Origin: Saccharopolyspora hirsuta
GTDB taxonomy: Bacteria; Actinomycetota; Actinomycetes; Mycobacteriales; Pseudonocardiaceae
NCBI RefSeq assembly: GCF_008630535.1
Contig: NZ_VWPH01000008.1
Location: forward strand, 124,001-188,000
Length of the DNA: 64,000 bases
Direction: 5' to 3'
This document shows, one piece after another, positions 8,614 to 17,693 of the stretch. The position numbers and the translations under genes are program-made. Positions within the stretch are counted from its first letter, which is position 1; each line of letters starts with the position of its first letter. The notes under the pieces were generated by a model. The model did not search any database. It was not told where the DNA came from and saw nothing but the letters and a program-made list of their open reading frames with translations.

Positions 8614-9285
8614 ATGATGAGGGCGAAGTTCCTCGCGGTCACGGCGGCGGCGCTGGCGGTCGGGTTGACCGCGTGCAGCCCCGGCGGGTCGGGCGAGCAG
8701 AGCACGGTGAACAACGCCCTGCCGCCGACCGTCCAGGAGGATTCCGGTACCAGCGCGGTGGATTCGCCGGTGGGGGAGGCCCAGGGGACGACCGGCGAGG
8801 GGTCGACCACGAGCGCTGCCCTGCAGCAGAACGGGCGCACCGGCGATCCGTTGTGCAAGGCCGCCGATCTCAAGCTGTCCTTCGGCGAGAGCGACGGGGC
8901 CGCCGGGAGCACCTACCAGCCGCTGATCTTCACCAACTCCAGCGACCGCTCGTGCGTGCTCCAGGGCTTCCCCGGGGTGTCCTACGTCGGCGGGGAGGAC
9001 GGCCACCAGATCGGCGAGGCCGCGTTCCGCGAGGGCAAGAAGGGCGAGGAGATCAACCTGGAGCCGGGCGGCAAGGCCTCGGCGATGATCAAGTACACCA
9101 CCGTGGAGAACTACGACTCCGGCGAGTGCCGGATGGAGCCCGCCAAGGGCCTGCGGATCTACCCGCCGCAGGAGACCGCCTCGATGTTCATCCCGTTCGA
9201 GCACGAGCGGAACGGCTGCGCGGGCAACGGGATCCCCGGTCACCAGCTCACGGTGCAGACCATCCAGGCCGGTGTCACCCAGTGA
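8614..9285 (+). CDS. Secreted lipoprotein with DUF4232 domain
   Basis: The 223-residue protein has a signal peptide ending in the lipobox GLTAC, with Cys21 as the lipidation site, then a low-complexity Ser/Thr/Gly linker to about residue 85. The DUF4232 domain follows: CKAADLKLSFGE, then an Ig-like strand region with NSSDRSCVLQGFPGVSYV and four cysteines that could form two disulfides. Function is unknown in the family; such proteins sit on the outer face of the membrane in actinomycetes. ATG at 8614 is preceded by AAGGAGAGG; a second ATG follows immediately. A copy of the dispersed repeat starts at the very next base after the stop codon. Confidence 0.85.
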   Translation: MMRAKFLAVTAAALAVGLTACSPGGSGEQSTVNNALPPTVQEDSGTSAVDSPVGEAQGTTGEGSTTSAALQQNGRTGDPLCKAADLKLSFGESDGAAGSTYQPLIFTNSSDRSCVLQGFPGVSYVGGEDGHQIGEAAFREGKKGEEINLEPGGKASAMIKYTTVENYDSGECRMEPAKGLRIYPPQETASMFIPFEHERNGCAGNGIPGHQLTVQTIQAGVTQ

Positions 9286-9570
9286 GATTTCATTGAGGTT
9301 TTCCAGCCTCGTATTGCGCGGCGGTGCCTGGTGACGGAACCTCAGCGCCCGCCTGGACTCCGGGCGACCAACTTGATGTATGGCTGATACACGGCAGTTG
9401 GGCCGTCCTCGCCAGGCGAACGCTGAGAACCTGTGGCGGTGCCGGTTGCGAGGGGGGGTATGCACGTGCGACACCTGCCGATCGGTGCCGGTCGTCCTCC
9501 GCGGCTGCGGTCCGCGGACAGGATGAACAAGTTCAATGGAAATCGGACCTCTGATTTCCATTGAAATCGT
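9286..9570 (+). repeat. Dispersed ~300-bp non-coding repeat, copy 2
   Basis: It begins GATTTCATTGAGG directly after the lipoprotein stop and ends in the hairpin at 9531-9568. Its central stem reads CCAACT (9368-9373) against AGTTGG (9396-9401), whereas copies 1 and 3 have CCTGAC against GTCAGG: four paired positions have changed on both arms. The flanking segments (GGAACCTCAGCGCCCGCCTGG, CGTCCTCGCC) are conserved between copies. Confidence 0.85.
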
Positions 9571-9623
9571 GGGGATCGTGCACAGGCGTCGGCGTGTCGG
9601 GGGCGATGCTTCCGCGGGAGGCA

Positions 9624-9685
9624 CAGTTTCAACTGAAACTGCAGTCCCCGTGCGTGGGGGACCGCAGTTTCAACTGAAACTGCGG
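9624..9685. repeat. Two TTTCAACTGAAA palindromes beside repeat copy 2
   Basis: CAGTTTCAACTGAAACTG occurs at 9624-9641 and again inside 9662-9685 (CCGCAGTTTCAACTGAAACTGCGG). Both are imperfect only at the two central bases. They lie just downstream of the 3' end of the GlxA-type gene. A perfect relative stands beside repeat copy 3 at 60174-60197. They may be operators or hairpins; nothing more can be said. Confidence 0.6.
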
Positions 9686-9707
9686 TCGGGGTGGGCGCCG
9701 GGGGCGG

Positions 9708-10673
9708 TCAGGAGCGGAAGGTGCGGCGGTAGGTGGCCGGGCTGGTGCCGAGCCGGTGGCGGAGGTGCTTGCGCAGCGAGGCCGCGGTGCTCAGCCCGGC
9801 CCGCTCGGCGACCGCGTCGATCGGCAGGTCGGTGGATTCCAGCAGGTAGCGGGCGTGCTCCAGGCGTTGCTGGAGCAGCCAGTCCATCGGGCTGGTGCCG
9901 GTCTCGTCCCGGAACCGGCGGGTGAAGGTCCGCACGCTGGTCCCGGCGTGCGCGGCGATCTGATCGAGCGTCAGCGGCTCGGCGAGGTGCTCCAGCAGCC
10001 AGGAGCGGGTCGCCGCGGTGCCGTTGCCGGACGGGGCGGGCACCGGACGCTCGATGTACTGGGCCTGGCCGCCCTCCCGCCACGGCGGCACCACGCTGGA
10101 GCGGGCCGCGCGGTTGGCCACCTCGCTGCCGTGGTCGCGGCGGATCACGTGCAGGCACAGGTCGATCCCGGCGGCCACCCCGGCCGAGGTGAGCACGTCG
10201 CCGTCGTCGACGAACAGCACGTCCGGGTCCAGGTCCACCTTCGGGTACAGGCGGCGGAAGTCGTCCGCGTACTTCCAGTGCGTGGTGGCCGGGCGGCCGT
10301 CGAGCATGCCCGTCGCGGCGAGCACGAACGCGCCGGTGCAGATCGACATGATCCGGGTGCGGGCGGGCAGCCCGGCCAGGTAGTCGGCCAGCTGCGGGTC
10401 GAGGCTGCCGTCGGTGCGCGGCCCCTCGAGGTGGGTGCCGGGGATGACCAGCGTGTCCGGCGCGGTCAGGAAGTCCGGGTCGGCCCCGGGCAGGATGGCG
10501 AAACCCCTGGTGGTGGGGATGGGGCCGCCGTCGAAGCTGCACACCTGGACGTCGTAGAGCGGGATGCCGTCCTCGTCGCGGGCGCCGACGAAGATCTGCG
10601 ACGGGATCACCAGGTCGAAGCCGATGACGTCCGGCAGTCCCAGGACGGCGATGCGGTGCTGAGCGGTGGCCAT
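9708..10673 (-). CDS. GlxA-family transcriptional regulator (DJ-1/PfpI-like + AraC HTH)
   Basis: The protein has 321 residues. Residues 8-185 form a class I glutamine-amidotransferase-like domain of the DJ-1/PfpI type, with the nucleophile-elbow segment MSICTGAFVLAATG (Cys about 112). Residues 210-318 form an AraC-type double helix-turn-helix, ending in the usual LRKHLRHRLGTSPATYRRTF block. This architecture is that of activators such as GlxA or CdhR, which usually control nitrogen or small-amine catabolism. It is divergent from an MFS permease, its probable target. ATG at 10673 is the first start that retains the whole amidotransferase-like fold. Confidence 0.9.
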   Translation of the reverse strand: MATAQHRIAVLGLPDVIGFDLVIPSQIFVGARDEDGIPLYDVQVCSFDGGPIPTTRGFAILPGADPDFLTAPDTLVIPGTHLEGPRTDGSLDPQLADYLAGLPARTRIMSICTGAFVLAATGMLDGRPATTHWKYADDFRRLYPKVDLDPDVLFVDDGDVLTSAGVAAGIDLCLHVIRRDHGSEVANRAARSSVVPPWREGGQAQYIERPVPAPSGNGTAATRSWLLEHLAEPLTLDQIAAHAGTSVRTFTRRFRDETGTSPMDWLLQQRLEHARYLLESTDLPIDAVAERAGLSTAASLRKHLRHRLGTSPATYRRTFRS

Positions 10674-10743
10674 GGCCGGATCTTCTCACATATTGTCCCT
10701 CCGGCCACTGGTTCGGCGTCGTCGTCTTGGCGACGCTGGTCGG

Positions 10744-12027
10744 GTGATCAGCACTGTCTCCGCGCGGCGCGTCCACCCGGCGTGGTGGATCGCGGCCGTC
10801 GCCTTCGTCGCCCTGGTGGGTGCCGCTGCGTTCCGGTCGGTGCCCGGCGTGTTCATGAATCCGCTGCACGAGGAGTTCGGCTGGCCGCACAGCGTCATCT
10901 CGGCCGCGGTCTCGCTGAACCTGCTGCTCTACGGGCTGACCGCGCCGTTCGCCGCGGCGCTGATGGTCCGCTTCGGCATCCGGCGGGTCACGGTGGCCGC
11001 GCTGGCGCTGGTCGCGGCGGGCAGCGGGCTCACCGTGTTCATGACGGCCAGCTGGCAGCTGGTGATCTGCTGGGGGCTGCTGGTCGGCCTGGGCACCGGG
11101 TCGATGGCGCTGGCCTTCGTGTCCACTGTGGTCGACCGGTGGTTCGTGGCGCGGCGCGGCCTGGTCAGCGGGGTGCTGACCGCGGGCAGCGCGACCGGCC
11201 AGCTGGTGTTCCTGCCGCTGGCGGCGGTCCTGGTCGAGCAGCTCGGCTGGCGGGTCGCCTCGCTGACCATCGCCGCCACGGCGCTGCTGGTCGCCCTGCT
11301 GGTGTGGCTGGTGATGCGCGAATACCCCGCCAGCGCGGGGACGACCGCTTACGGCGCGACCGGGGACGAGCCGGAACCCGCGCGCGTGACCGGAAATCCG
11401 GCCGCCGCCGCCCTGCGCGCGCTGCGCGACGCCGCCCGCACGCCTGCTTTCTGGTTGCTGGCCGGTGGTTTCGCGATCTGCGGGGCGAGCACGAACGGAC
11501 TGGTCAACACGCACTTCGTGCCCGCCGCGCACGACCACGGGATGCCGACCACCACCGCCGCCGGGCTGCTGGCCGTGATCGGCGTGTTCGACGTGGCGGG
11601 CACCGTGCTGTCCGGCTGGCTCACCGACAAGGTCAACCCGCGGCTGCTGCTGGCCATCTACTACACGTTGCGCGGCATCTCGCTGTTCGTGCTGCCGCAG
11701 CTGTTCGCGCCCTCGGTGGGGGCGGAGATGGTCCTGTTCGTGGTGTTCTACGGGCTGGACTGGGTGGCCACCGTGCCCCCGACGATGGCGCTGTGCCGGG
11801 AGCACTTCGGCCCGCGCGCGTCGGTGGTGTTCGGCTGGGTCTTCGCCTCCCACCAGATCGGCGCGGCGGCCATCGCCAGCATCGCGGGCGTGGTGCGCGA
11901 CCAGTTCGGCGACTACGCCGCGGCCTGGTACGGCGCGGGCCTGCTGTGCCTGCTGGCGACGGCCTTCTCGGTGTCGATCCGGCGCCGCGCGCCGGAGCGG
12001 GTCACCACGGGGTCAGCGTCACGGTGA
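10744..12027 (+). CDS. MFS transporter (monocarboxylate/oxalate-formate-like)
   Basis: The protein has 427 residues and 12 hydrophobic segments, with a cytoplasmic loop RFGIRRVTVAALALVAAGS after segment 2 and WFVARRGLVSGVLTAGSATGQ in the middle of the N-half, as in the OFA/MCT-like MFS group. GTG at 10744 is proposed since the first membrane segment starts soon after. There is no clear ribosome site, so the message may be leaderless and the start is uncertain. The 70-bp divergent spacer to the GlxA-type regulator must hold both promoters. The 3' end overlaps the convergent GH64 gene by 26 bp. Confidence 0.85.
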   Translation: MISTVSARRVHPAWWIAAVAFVALVGAAAFRSVPGVFMNPLHEEFGWPHSVISAAVSLNLLLYGLTAPFAAALMVRFGIRRVTVAALALVAAGSGLTVFMTASWQLVICWGLLVGLGTGSMALAFVSTVVDRWFVARRGLVSGVLTAGSATGQLVFLPLAAVLVEQLGWRVASLTIAATALLVALLVWLVMREYPASAGTTAYGATGDEPEPARVTGNPAAAALRALRDAARTPAFWLLAGGFAICGASTNGLVNTHFVPAAHDHGMPTTTAAGLLAVIGVFDVAGTVLSGWLTDKVNPRLLLAIYYTLRGISLFVLPQLFAPSVGAEMVLFVVFYGLDWVATVPPTMALCREHFGPRASVVFGWVFASHQIGAAAIASIAGVVRDQFGDYAAAWYGAGLLCLLATAFSVSIRRRAPERVTTGSASR

Positions 12028-13180
12028 TGGAGGTCGGCGCGTTGTCCTGGACGTAGGAGGCGAACCCGGCCACGTCGTCGAAGGCGAAGCCGTAGGCCTT
12101 GCCGTCCTCGGTGTTCTCGTGCATCACCTTCGAGTAGTGGTTGGTGATGTCGTGCCGGTAGAAGGTGGCCGGGTCGGTGCCCGGCTGGTCGGCCGAGTCC
12201 AGCAGGATCGAGCGGTTGAAGCCCGCCCCGAGGATCGCCGCGACCGGCCCGGTGATCCCGTCGTTCGGGGCGGCCAGCGCGCCGTCGCAGAACAGCACGT
12301 CCCGCGTGGACGGGCGGCCGATGGGCTGCACGCCGCCGTCGAAGTTGAAGGTGTCGCCGGAGACCTGGCCGGTGAAGACCTTGCCGTTGTCGGTGTCCAC
12401 CCGCAGCTGGGTGCCCTGGTACTTGGACCAGACCTCGTCGATGTAGGCGTCGTAGTAGGTGTCCGGGAACTTGCCGAGGTCCAGCCCGTGGCCGGGCGCG
12501 ATCACCCGCAGGTCGTCCTGGCGCAGCCCGGCGAAGTCGGGGTGCTCGGCGACGCCGGTGAGGATCCGCTCCCGGCCGCCGGCGGGCACCGTGCCGGTGG
12601 TCTGGTCGGCGGCGCCCTGCAGGTGGATGGACAGCGGCACGCTGAACATGTCGACCATCGTGGTGTTGCAGTACATCCCGTCGGCCTTGAGGGTGAACTC
12701 CACGGTGTCGTGCAGGATCCCGTAGTTCGGGTCGCTGTCCACCCAGCCCGCCGGGTACTGCAGCGCGGGCTTGCCGTCGCCGCCGGTGACGACCTTGAAC
12801 TTCAGCTTGTCGCCGAGGGCGAAGTAGATCCGACCGGACATGCTCGGCAGGTTCAGCGCGGTGTCGCCGCTGCCCTGCAGCGGGATGGCGTAGTCGGCGA
12901 AGCCGTCGGAACCGTTGTCGGACTCCGAGACCGGCACCAGCTGCCCCTCCGGCGTGACCCGGGACTGCTCGCCGGTGTCGAGGTTGACGCCGACGACGTA
13001 GACGTGGATGGAGGCGTTGTCGAACTGCCCGCTCCGGTTGACGATCGTCAGCGGCAGCGGGACGTCCGGCGCGCGGCGACCGCCCAGCGCGAACGCGGGC
13101 GAGGTGGCCAGGCCGCCGAGGGCGGGCACGGCGAGGGCGGCGGCGGAAACACCGCCGAGGAAGGACCTTCTGCTGAGCAC
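12002..13180 (-). CDS. Secreted GH64 beta-1,3-glucanase
   Basis: The 392-residue protein starts with a Tat signal (RRSFLGG, then a long Ala-rich hydrophobic stretch to about residue 32). The mature part matches glycoside hydrolase family 64: a thaumatin-like beta-barrel start (LPLTIVNRSGQFDNASIHVYVVG cut here for length) and conserved acidic residues in the FPDTYYDAYIDEVWSKY block, where family catalysis sits. The expected role is hydrolysis of laminarin or fungal cell-wall glucan outside the cell. GTG at 13180 is chosen because GAAGGGA precedes it and the twin-arginine motif follows at once. The last 26 bp overlap the convergent permease. Confidence 0.9.
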   Translation of the reverse strand: MLSRRSFLGGVSAAALAVPALGGLATSPAFALGGRRAPDVPLPLTIVNRSGQFDNASIHVYVVGVNLDTGEQSRVTPEGQLVPVSESDNGSDGFADYAIPLQGSGDTALNLPSMSGRIYFALGDKLKFKVVTGGDGKPALQYPAGWVDSDPNYGILHDTVEFTLKADGMYCNTTMVDMFSVPLSIHLQGAADQTTGTVPAGGRERILTGVAEHPDFAGLRQDDLRVIAPGHGLDLGKFPDTYYDAYIDEVWSKYQGTQLRVDTDNGKVFTGQVSGDTFNFDGGVQPIGRPSTRDVLFCDGALAAPNDGITGPVAAILGAGFNRSILLDSADQPGTDPATFYRHDITNHYSKVMHENTEDGKAYGFAFDDVAGFASYVQDNAPTSITVTLTPW

Positions 13181-13352
13181 GGCGCATCCCTTCGGTCGGA
13201 ATCGGTTCGGAGGGCCACAATTCTGGGGACGCCCCCACCAACGCCCGCTGCGCCGAACCGCCGCCGACCCCTGCTCGAAACGGCCCAACCGGCGAGTCAT
13301 TTCCGGACAAATCCGAGGCCTCGACGCCTTCCGGCCCCACCGGGGGATATCC

Positions 13353-14030
13353 CTACCGCGATTCCCGCATTTCCCGGAACACCCCGGAATCCCGCCAGTC
13401 GTCACCCGGGGGCGTGCGCTCGTGCGGCCCCTGGACCAGGCCGTGAAGCGGACTTGGGGGTAGGTCGGCCTGCCGGTTCACCTCGATGCGGCCACCGGGG
13501 AACTCCACCTCGGTCGGGTCGTGCGTGTGGTCCAGGCAGACCACGGCGTAGCCGTGGCTGGCGAGGTCCTCGGCGAGCAGCGCCCCGAAGGCGCGCGACA
13601 TCAGGTGCCCGGGGGAGCAGAGGAGGACCGGCAGCGGTCCGCTGCCGAGCTCCACCGGGGCGTTCCGGTGCGAGTGCGTCGGCGTCGCGGCCCAGTCGAC
13701 GGAGCCGACCGGGATCCGGGGCGGGATCGCCACGGTGCCCCGGGCGGCGGTGTGCGCGAAGTGCTCGGCCAGCGCGCGCGTCATGTGCGGCGCCACCGGG
13801 TGGCCGCCGACGCGCTGCGCCGGGTAGCGAACCGTCACCATCAGCTCGCGGTACGGCTTCTCCGGCGCCCGCGGATCGGGGCGGGAGCCGTCGATCAGGT
13901 GGAAGTCGGTGACGCCGACCCGGTGCCGACCGGTCGGCGCGGGCAGTTCGAGCCGCACCTGCTGCCGGGTGCCCGCCGCCGCGGTCGCGGTGACCGCCAG
14001 GCCCGCCAGGAAGAGCCGTCGTCCGATCAT
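13353..14030 (-). pseudogene. Truncated lipase / PAF-acetylhydrolase-like alpha/beta hydrolase
   Basis: The 225-residue frame begins with a probable signal segment (IGRRLFLAGLAVTATAAAG) and continues as the N-terminal half of the PAF-acetylhydrolase-like lipase family: a strand ELMVTVRYPAQR, then VLLCSPGHLMSRAFGALLAED and GYAVVCLDHTHDPTEVEFPGG. Intact relatives are usually 370-420 residues and have the GHSxG nucleophile elbow after this point. Here the match stops near residue 185, and the last 40 residues are unrelated. The downstream 170 bp do not restore the frame. It probably lost its catalytic half by deletion and is likely inactive. A small novel secreted protein is the alternative. Confidence 0.7.
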
Positions 14031-14134
14031 GCGTCCCCCTCGCGCCGAACCGCCGGGCGATCTTGCCCAGCGGCGGGTGAAGCGGGCGTGAGGCGATGCG
14101 GATCGCGGCCGCGGTGTTGGCTACCGTGGCCTCG

Positions 14135-14809
14135 ATGGCCGAACTAGTCGCGCGCGGCGAGTCCGAGCGGGGCGAACTGGCGCTGCTGCGCCGGGGTGAC
14201 GTGCTGGAGCTCCGGGTCAACGGCGTGTTCGTCATGGACACCGCGCACACCGAAACCGAACGGGAACTCGCCACCGCCACGCTGCGCGCGGTGGACGCGG
14301 CGGAGCTGCGGGTGCTGATCGGCGGGCTGGGGCTGGGCTTCACGCTGCGGGAGGTGCTGGCCGATCCGCGGGTGCGCGAGGCGCACGTGGTCGAGATCGA
14401 ACCGGAGCTGCTCGGCTGGCACCGCGACGGCCTGGTGCCGGACACCGCCGCGGCGATCCGCGACGACCGGGTGCGCTGCCACGTCGGCGACGTGGCCGAG
14501 GTGATCGCCGCTCAGCCTCCGGGCGCGTTCGACGTCGTGCTGCTGGATGTGGACAACGGCCCCGACTTCCTCGTCTACGACGCCAATTCCGCGATCTACC
14601 GCGGCGAATTCCTCGCCCGCTGCGGGGAGAAGCTGACCGCCGGTGGCACGCTGGCGATCTGGTCGGCCGACACCTCACCGGCGCTGCGCGGTGCGCTGCA
14701 GGAGGTCTTCGGCAACTGCGAGGAGCTGGCGATCCCGGTCCGGCTCGGCCAGCACGAGACGACCTACCACCTCTTCCTCGCCGTCCGCGGGGCCGTCCCG
14801 GCCCGGTGA
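14135..14809 (+). CDS. Spermidine synthase-like methyltransferase-fold protein
   Basis: The protein has 224 residues and a Rossmann-like fold: LRVLIGGLGLGFTLREVL (motif I), then AHVVEIEPELLGW (acidic end of strand 2) and FDVVLLDVDNGPDFLVYD. The pattern is that of spermidine synthase-like proteins, but the polyamine-binding tetrapeptides are not evident, so the true substrate is open. ATG at 14135 is preferred because the sequence TACCGT just upstream looks like a -10 box of a leaderless transcript. An in-frame ATG at 14096 would add 13 residues. It is divergent from the truncated lipase and convergent with the methyltransferase gene five bases away. Confidence 0.8.
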   Translation: MAELVARGESERGELALLRRGDVLELRVNGVFVMDTAHTETERELATATLRAVDAAELRVLIGGLGLGFTLREVLADPRVREAHVVEIEPELLGWHRDGLVPDTAAAIRDDRVRCHVGDVAEVIAAQPPGAFDVVLLDVDNGPDFLVYDANSAIYRGEFLARCGEKLTAGGTLAIWSADTSPALRGALQEVFGNCEELAIPVRLGQHETTYHLFLAVRGAVPAR

Positions 14810-14814
14810 GGCGC

Positions 14815-15333
14815 TCAGCCGAGCAGGTCCAGCTCCAGCAGGCTCGGTTCGAGGCTTCCCTCCAGCACCAGCAGGCGCCGCTTGGCCTCCAGCCCCGGGC
14901 CGAAGCCGCCGAGCCCGCCGCCGCTGGCCAGCACCCGGTGGCACGGCACGATCACCGGAACCGGGTTGCTGCCCATGATCGTGCCCACCGCGCGCGAGGC
15001 CTCCGGGCGCCCCGAGAGCTCGGCCAGCCGCTTGTAGCTCACCGTCTCCCCGAACGGAACCAGCTCGAACAGGGTGCGCAGCACGTGCAACCGCAGGCCC
15101 TCCAGCGGTTCCCACTCGATCGGGACGTCGAACTCGTGGCGGTCGCGCGCGAAGTACTCGTCGAGCTGCCGGGCGGCCTCGACCGCCATCCCGGTGTCCC
15201 GGCTCAGCTCCTCCTCGTAGGCGCCGAGCACCGCGTCCGGCCCGGCGAAGGCGACCTGGCGCACCCCGGACGCACCGGCCACCACGGTCAGCTCTCCGAC
15301 CGGGCTCGCCACCACGCTCCACGACAGCGACAT
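14815..15333 (-). CDS. ogt: Methylated-DNA--protein-cysteine methyltransferase
   Basis: The protein has 172 residues. The C-terminal part has the invariant acceptor motif PCHRV (Cys131), preceded by the helix-turn-helix region SYKRLAELSGRPEASRAVGT and the asparagine hinge GSNP. It removes methyl groups from O6-methylguanine by irreversible self-methylation. The N-terminal domain is of ribonuclease-H-like type without the Ada regulatory zinc domain, so this is the stand-alone Ogt form. It stands alone between a convergent gene and a divergent pepQ. Confidence 0.93.
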   Translation of the reverse strand: MSLSWSVVASPVGELTVVAGASGVRQVAFAGPDAVLGAYEEELSRDTGMAVEAARQLDEYFARDRHEFDVPIEWEPLEGLRLHVLRTLFELVPFGETVSYKRLAELSGRPEASRAVGTIMGSNPVPVIVPCHRVLASGGGLGGFGPGLEAKRRLLVLEGSLEPSLLELDLLG

Positions 15334-15448
15334 GCACGAACACTAGCGCTCAGCACCGACAACGCGGTCCGCACAAGGTCGTGGCGGCTTCCCGCCGACC
15401 TCGAGCTGACCAGGTCCGCCCACTGGTCCGAGCGTTAGGCTCCGGAAC

Positions 15449-16558
15449 ATGTCCGAAGCGCACTCCCACCGACGGCAAGCCCTCCGCGACCGCCTCCGCG
15501 CGCAGGAGCTGGACGCGATGCTGGTGACCGATCTGCTCAACATCCGCTACCTCACCGGCTTCACCGGGTCCAACGCCGCGCTGGTGGTGCACGCCGCCGA
15601 CGAGCCGGGTGCCGAGTCGCGGACGGTGTTCTGCACCGACGGGCGCTACCTGACGCAGGCCGAGCACCAGGTCCCGGACCTGGAGCGGGTGATCGACCGG
15701 GCGAGCGATCTGACCCTGGCCGAGCGGATCGGCGCGGCGGCCGCCGAGCACCGGCGCGTCGGGTTCGAGAGCCAGCACGTCACCGTGGACCGCCGCGACG
15801 TGCTGGCCGACGCCGCGGGCGAGGCCGAGCTGGTGCGCGCGCCCGGGCACGTCGAGCACCTGCGGCTGGTCAAGGACGAGATCGAGATCGAGGCGCTGCG
15901 GATGGCCTGCGCCGCCGCCGACCGGGCGCTGGCCGACCTGATCGAGCACGGCGGGCTGCGCCCCGGCCGCACCGAGCTGGAGGTCGCCCGCGAGCTGGAC
16001 GCGCGGATGCTGGACCACGGCGCCGCCGGGCCGTCGTTCGCCACGATCGTCGCCGCCGGGGCGAACTCCGCGGTGCCGCACCACCGCCCGACCGACGCGG
16101 TGCTGACCGCCGGGGACTTCGTGAAGATGGACTTCGGCGCGCTGGTCGACGGCTACCACTCGGACATGACCCGCACCGTGGTGCTGGGCAAGCCCGCCGA
16201 CTGGCAGCGCGAGATCTACGAGCTGGTGCGCACCTCGCAGGCCGCCGGTCGGGCCGCGGTCCAGGTCGACGCCGACGTGCGCGAAGTGGACACCGCGGCG
16301 CGGAAGGTGATCGAGGACGCCGGGTACGGCGATCAGTTCCTGCACGGCCTCGGACACGGCGTCGGGCTGGAGATCCACGAGGCACCGACGTTGTCGCAGC
16401 GGGGAGACGGTAGAATCAGCGCCGGGATGGCGGTCACCGTCGAGCCTGGCGTTTATCTGGCGGGGCGGGGCGGGGTCCGCATCGAGGACACGCTGGTCGT
16501 GCGTCCCAGCACGCCGGAGCTCCTCACCTTGACGACGAAGGAGCTCGTCGCTGTCTGA
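15449..16558 (+). CDS. pepQ: M24 family Xaa-Pro aminopeptidase/dipeptidase
   Basis: The 369-residue protein has an N-terminal creatinase-like domain (to about 130) and a pita-bread metallopeptidase domain. The metal ligands are all present: [17 protein letters not shown] (two Asp), [12 protein letters not shown] (His and a catalytic His), VTVEPGVY (Glu) and GVRIEDTL (Glu). It cleaves N-terminal X-Pro bonds in the cytoplasm. A -10-like TAGGCT at 15436-15441 lies close to the ATG, suggesting a very short leader. The gene precedes efp and nusB as in many actinobacteria. Confidence 0.93.
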   Translation: MSEAHSHRRQALRDRLRAQELDAMLVTDLLNIRYLTGFTGSNAALVVHAADEPGAESRTVFCTDGRYLTQAEHQVPDLERVIDRASDLTLAERIGAAAAEHRRVGFESQHVTVDRRDVLADAAGEAELVRAPGHVEHLRLVKDEIEIEALRMACAAADRALADLIEHGGLRPGRTELEVARELDARMLDHGAAGPSFATIVAAGANSAVPHHRPTDAVLTAGDFVKMDFGALVDGYHSDMTRTVVLGKPADWQREIYELVRTSQAAGRAAVQVDADVREVDTAARKVIEDAGYGDQFLHGLGHGVGLEIHEAPTLSQRGDGRISAGMAVTVEPGVYLAGRGGVRIEDTLVVRPSTPELLTLTTKELVAV

Positions 16559-16641
16559 CGCACGTCAGGTGCGCCGACACCGCCGGAATCGCGATCCGGC
16601 GGAACACGCCCGAAGCCATCACCACAGGAGAAGATCCCCAC

Positions 16642-17208
16642 GTGGCATCCACGAACGACCTGAAGAACGGAATGGTGCTCAACCTCGACGGCCAGCTCTG
16701 GTCCGTCGTGAACTTCCAGCACGTCAAGCCCGGCAAGGGCGGGGCCTTCGTGCGCACCACGCTGAAGAACGTGCTCTCCGGCAAGGTCCTGGACAAGACC
16801 TTCAACGCCGGGGTGAAGGTGGAGACCGCGAACGTCGACCGCCGCGAGATGACCTACCTCTACTTCGACGGCAACGACTACGTGTTCATGGAACCGGACA
16901 CCTACGAGCAGGTCAGCATCTCGCCCGACGTGGTCGGTGACGCGGCGAACTACATGCTGGAGAACAGCGCCGTGGTCGTGGCCCGCCACGAGGGCAACCC
17001 GCTCTACGTCGAGCTGCCCGCCTCCGTCGAGCTGGTCGTCGAGCACACCGACCCGGGTCTGCAGGGCGACCGCTCCACCGGCGGCACCAAGCCGGCGAAG
17101 CTGGAGACCGGCGCCGAGATCCAGGTGCCGCTGTTCCTCAACACCGGCGACAAGGTGAAGGTCGACCCGCGCGACGGCCGGTACCTCAGCCGCGTCAGCA
17201 GCAAATGA
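16642..17208 (+). CDS. efp: Elongation factor P
   Basis: The protein has 188 residues and three beta-barrel domains. Domain I has the exposed loop [10 protein letters not shown], with Lys32 at the position that contacts the P-site tRNA. Domain III ends with [20 protein letters not shown] relieves ribosome stalling at polyproline stretches; several Pro-rich proteins are encoded in this window. GTG at 16642 has an ACAGGAGAAG ribosome site. It is followed by nusB at 42 bp, probably in one transcript. Confidence 0.97.
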   Translation: MASTNDLKNGMVLNLDGQLWSVVNFQHVKPGKGGAFVRTTLKNVLSGKVLDKTFNAGVKVETANVDRREMTYLYFDGNDYVFMEPDTYEQVSISPDVVGDAANYMLENSAVVVARHEGNPLYVELPASVELVVEHTDPGLQGDRSTGGTKPAKLETGAEIQVPLFLNTGDKVKVDPRDGRYLSRVSSK

Positions 17209-17250
17209 GCGCCTGCCCGTCGGCCACCGCGGCCGGGAAGAGGGTGTGAG

Positions 17251-17682
17251 GTGGGTTCACGGAGCAAGGCGCGCAAGCGCGCGGTGGACTTCCTCTACGA
17301 GGCCGACCAGCGCGGCGTGGACGCGGTGACGCTGCTGTCCGACCGGATCGGTTCCCCGGAGGTCCCGCCGGTGGCCGAGTACACGGTCACCCTGGTGGAG
17401 GGCGTCACGGAGAACCGCGAGCGGATCGACGAGGTGCTCACCCAGCACGCCGAGGGCTGGTCGCTGGACCGCATGCCCGCGGTGGACCGCTCGGTGCTGC
17501 GGCTGGGCCTCTACGAGCTGCTGTGGCGCAGCGACGACGTCCCCCCGGCGGTGGCGATCGACGAAGCGGTGGAGCTGGTCAAGGCGCTGTCCACGGACGA
17601 CTCGCCGAGGTTCGTCAACGGCGTCCTCGGCCGCATCGCGGGCATCGGCAACCGCCTCCGCAAGACCGTCCAGCAGGACTAG
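17251..17682 (+). CDS. nusB: Transcription antitermination factor NusB
   Basis: The 143-residue all-helical protein carries the family pattern RSKARKRAVDFLYEADQRG at the N-terminus and RFVNGVLGRIA near the C-terminus. It binds boxA RNA with NusE (S10) and promotes rRNA antitermination. The start is GTG at 17251, after a GAAGAGGGTGTGAG leader. It is the last gene of the pepQ-efp-nusB group and ends at a double hairpin shared with the convergent bldD. Confidence 0.95.
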   Translation: MGSRSKARKRAVDFLYEADQRGVDAVTLLSDRIGSPEVPPVAEYTVTLVEGVTENRERIDEVLTQHAEGWSLDRMPAVDRSVLRLGLYELLWRSDDVPPAVAIDEAVELVKALSTDDSPRFVNGVLGRIAGIGNRLRKTVQQD

Positions 17683-17693
17683 CACGAACGCGT

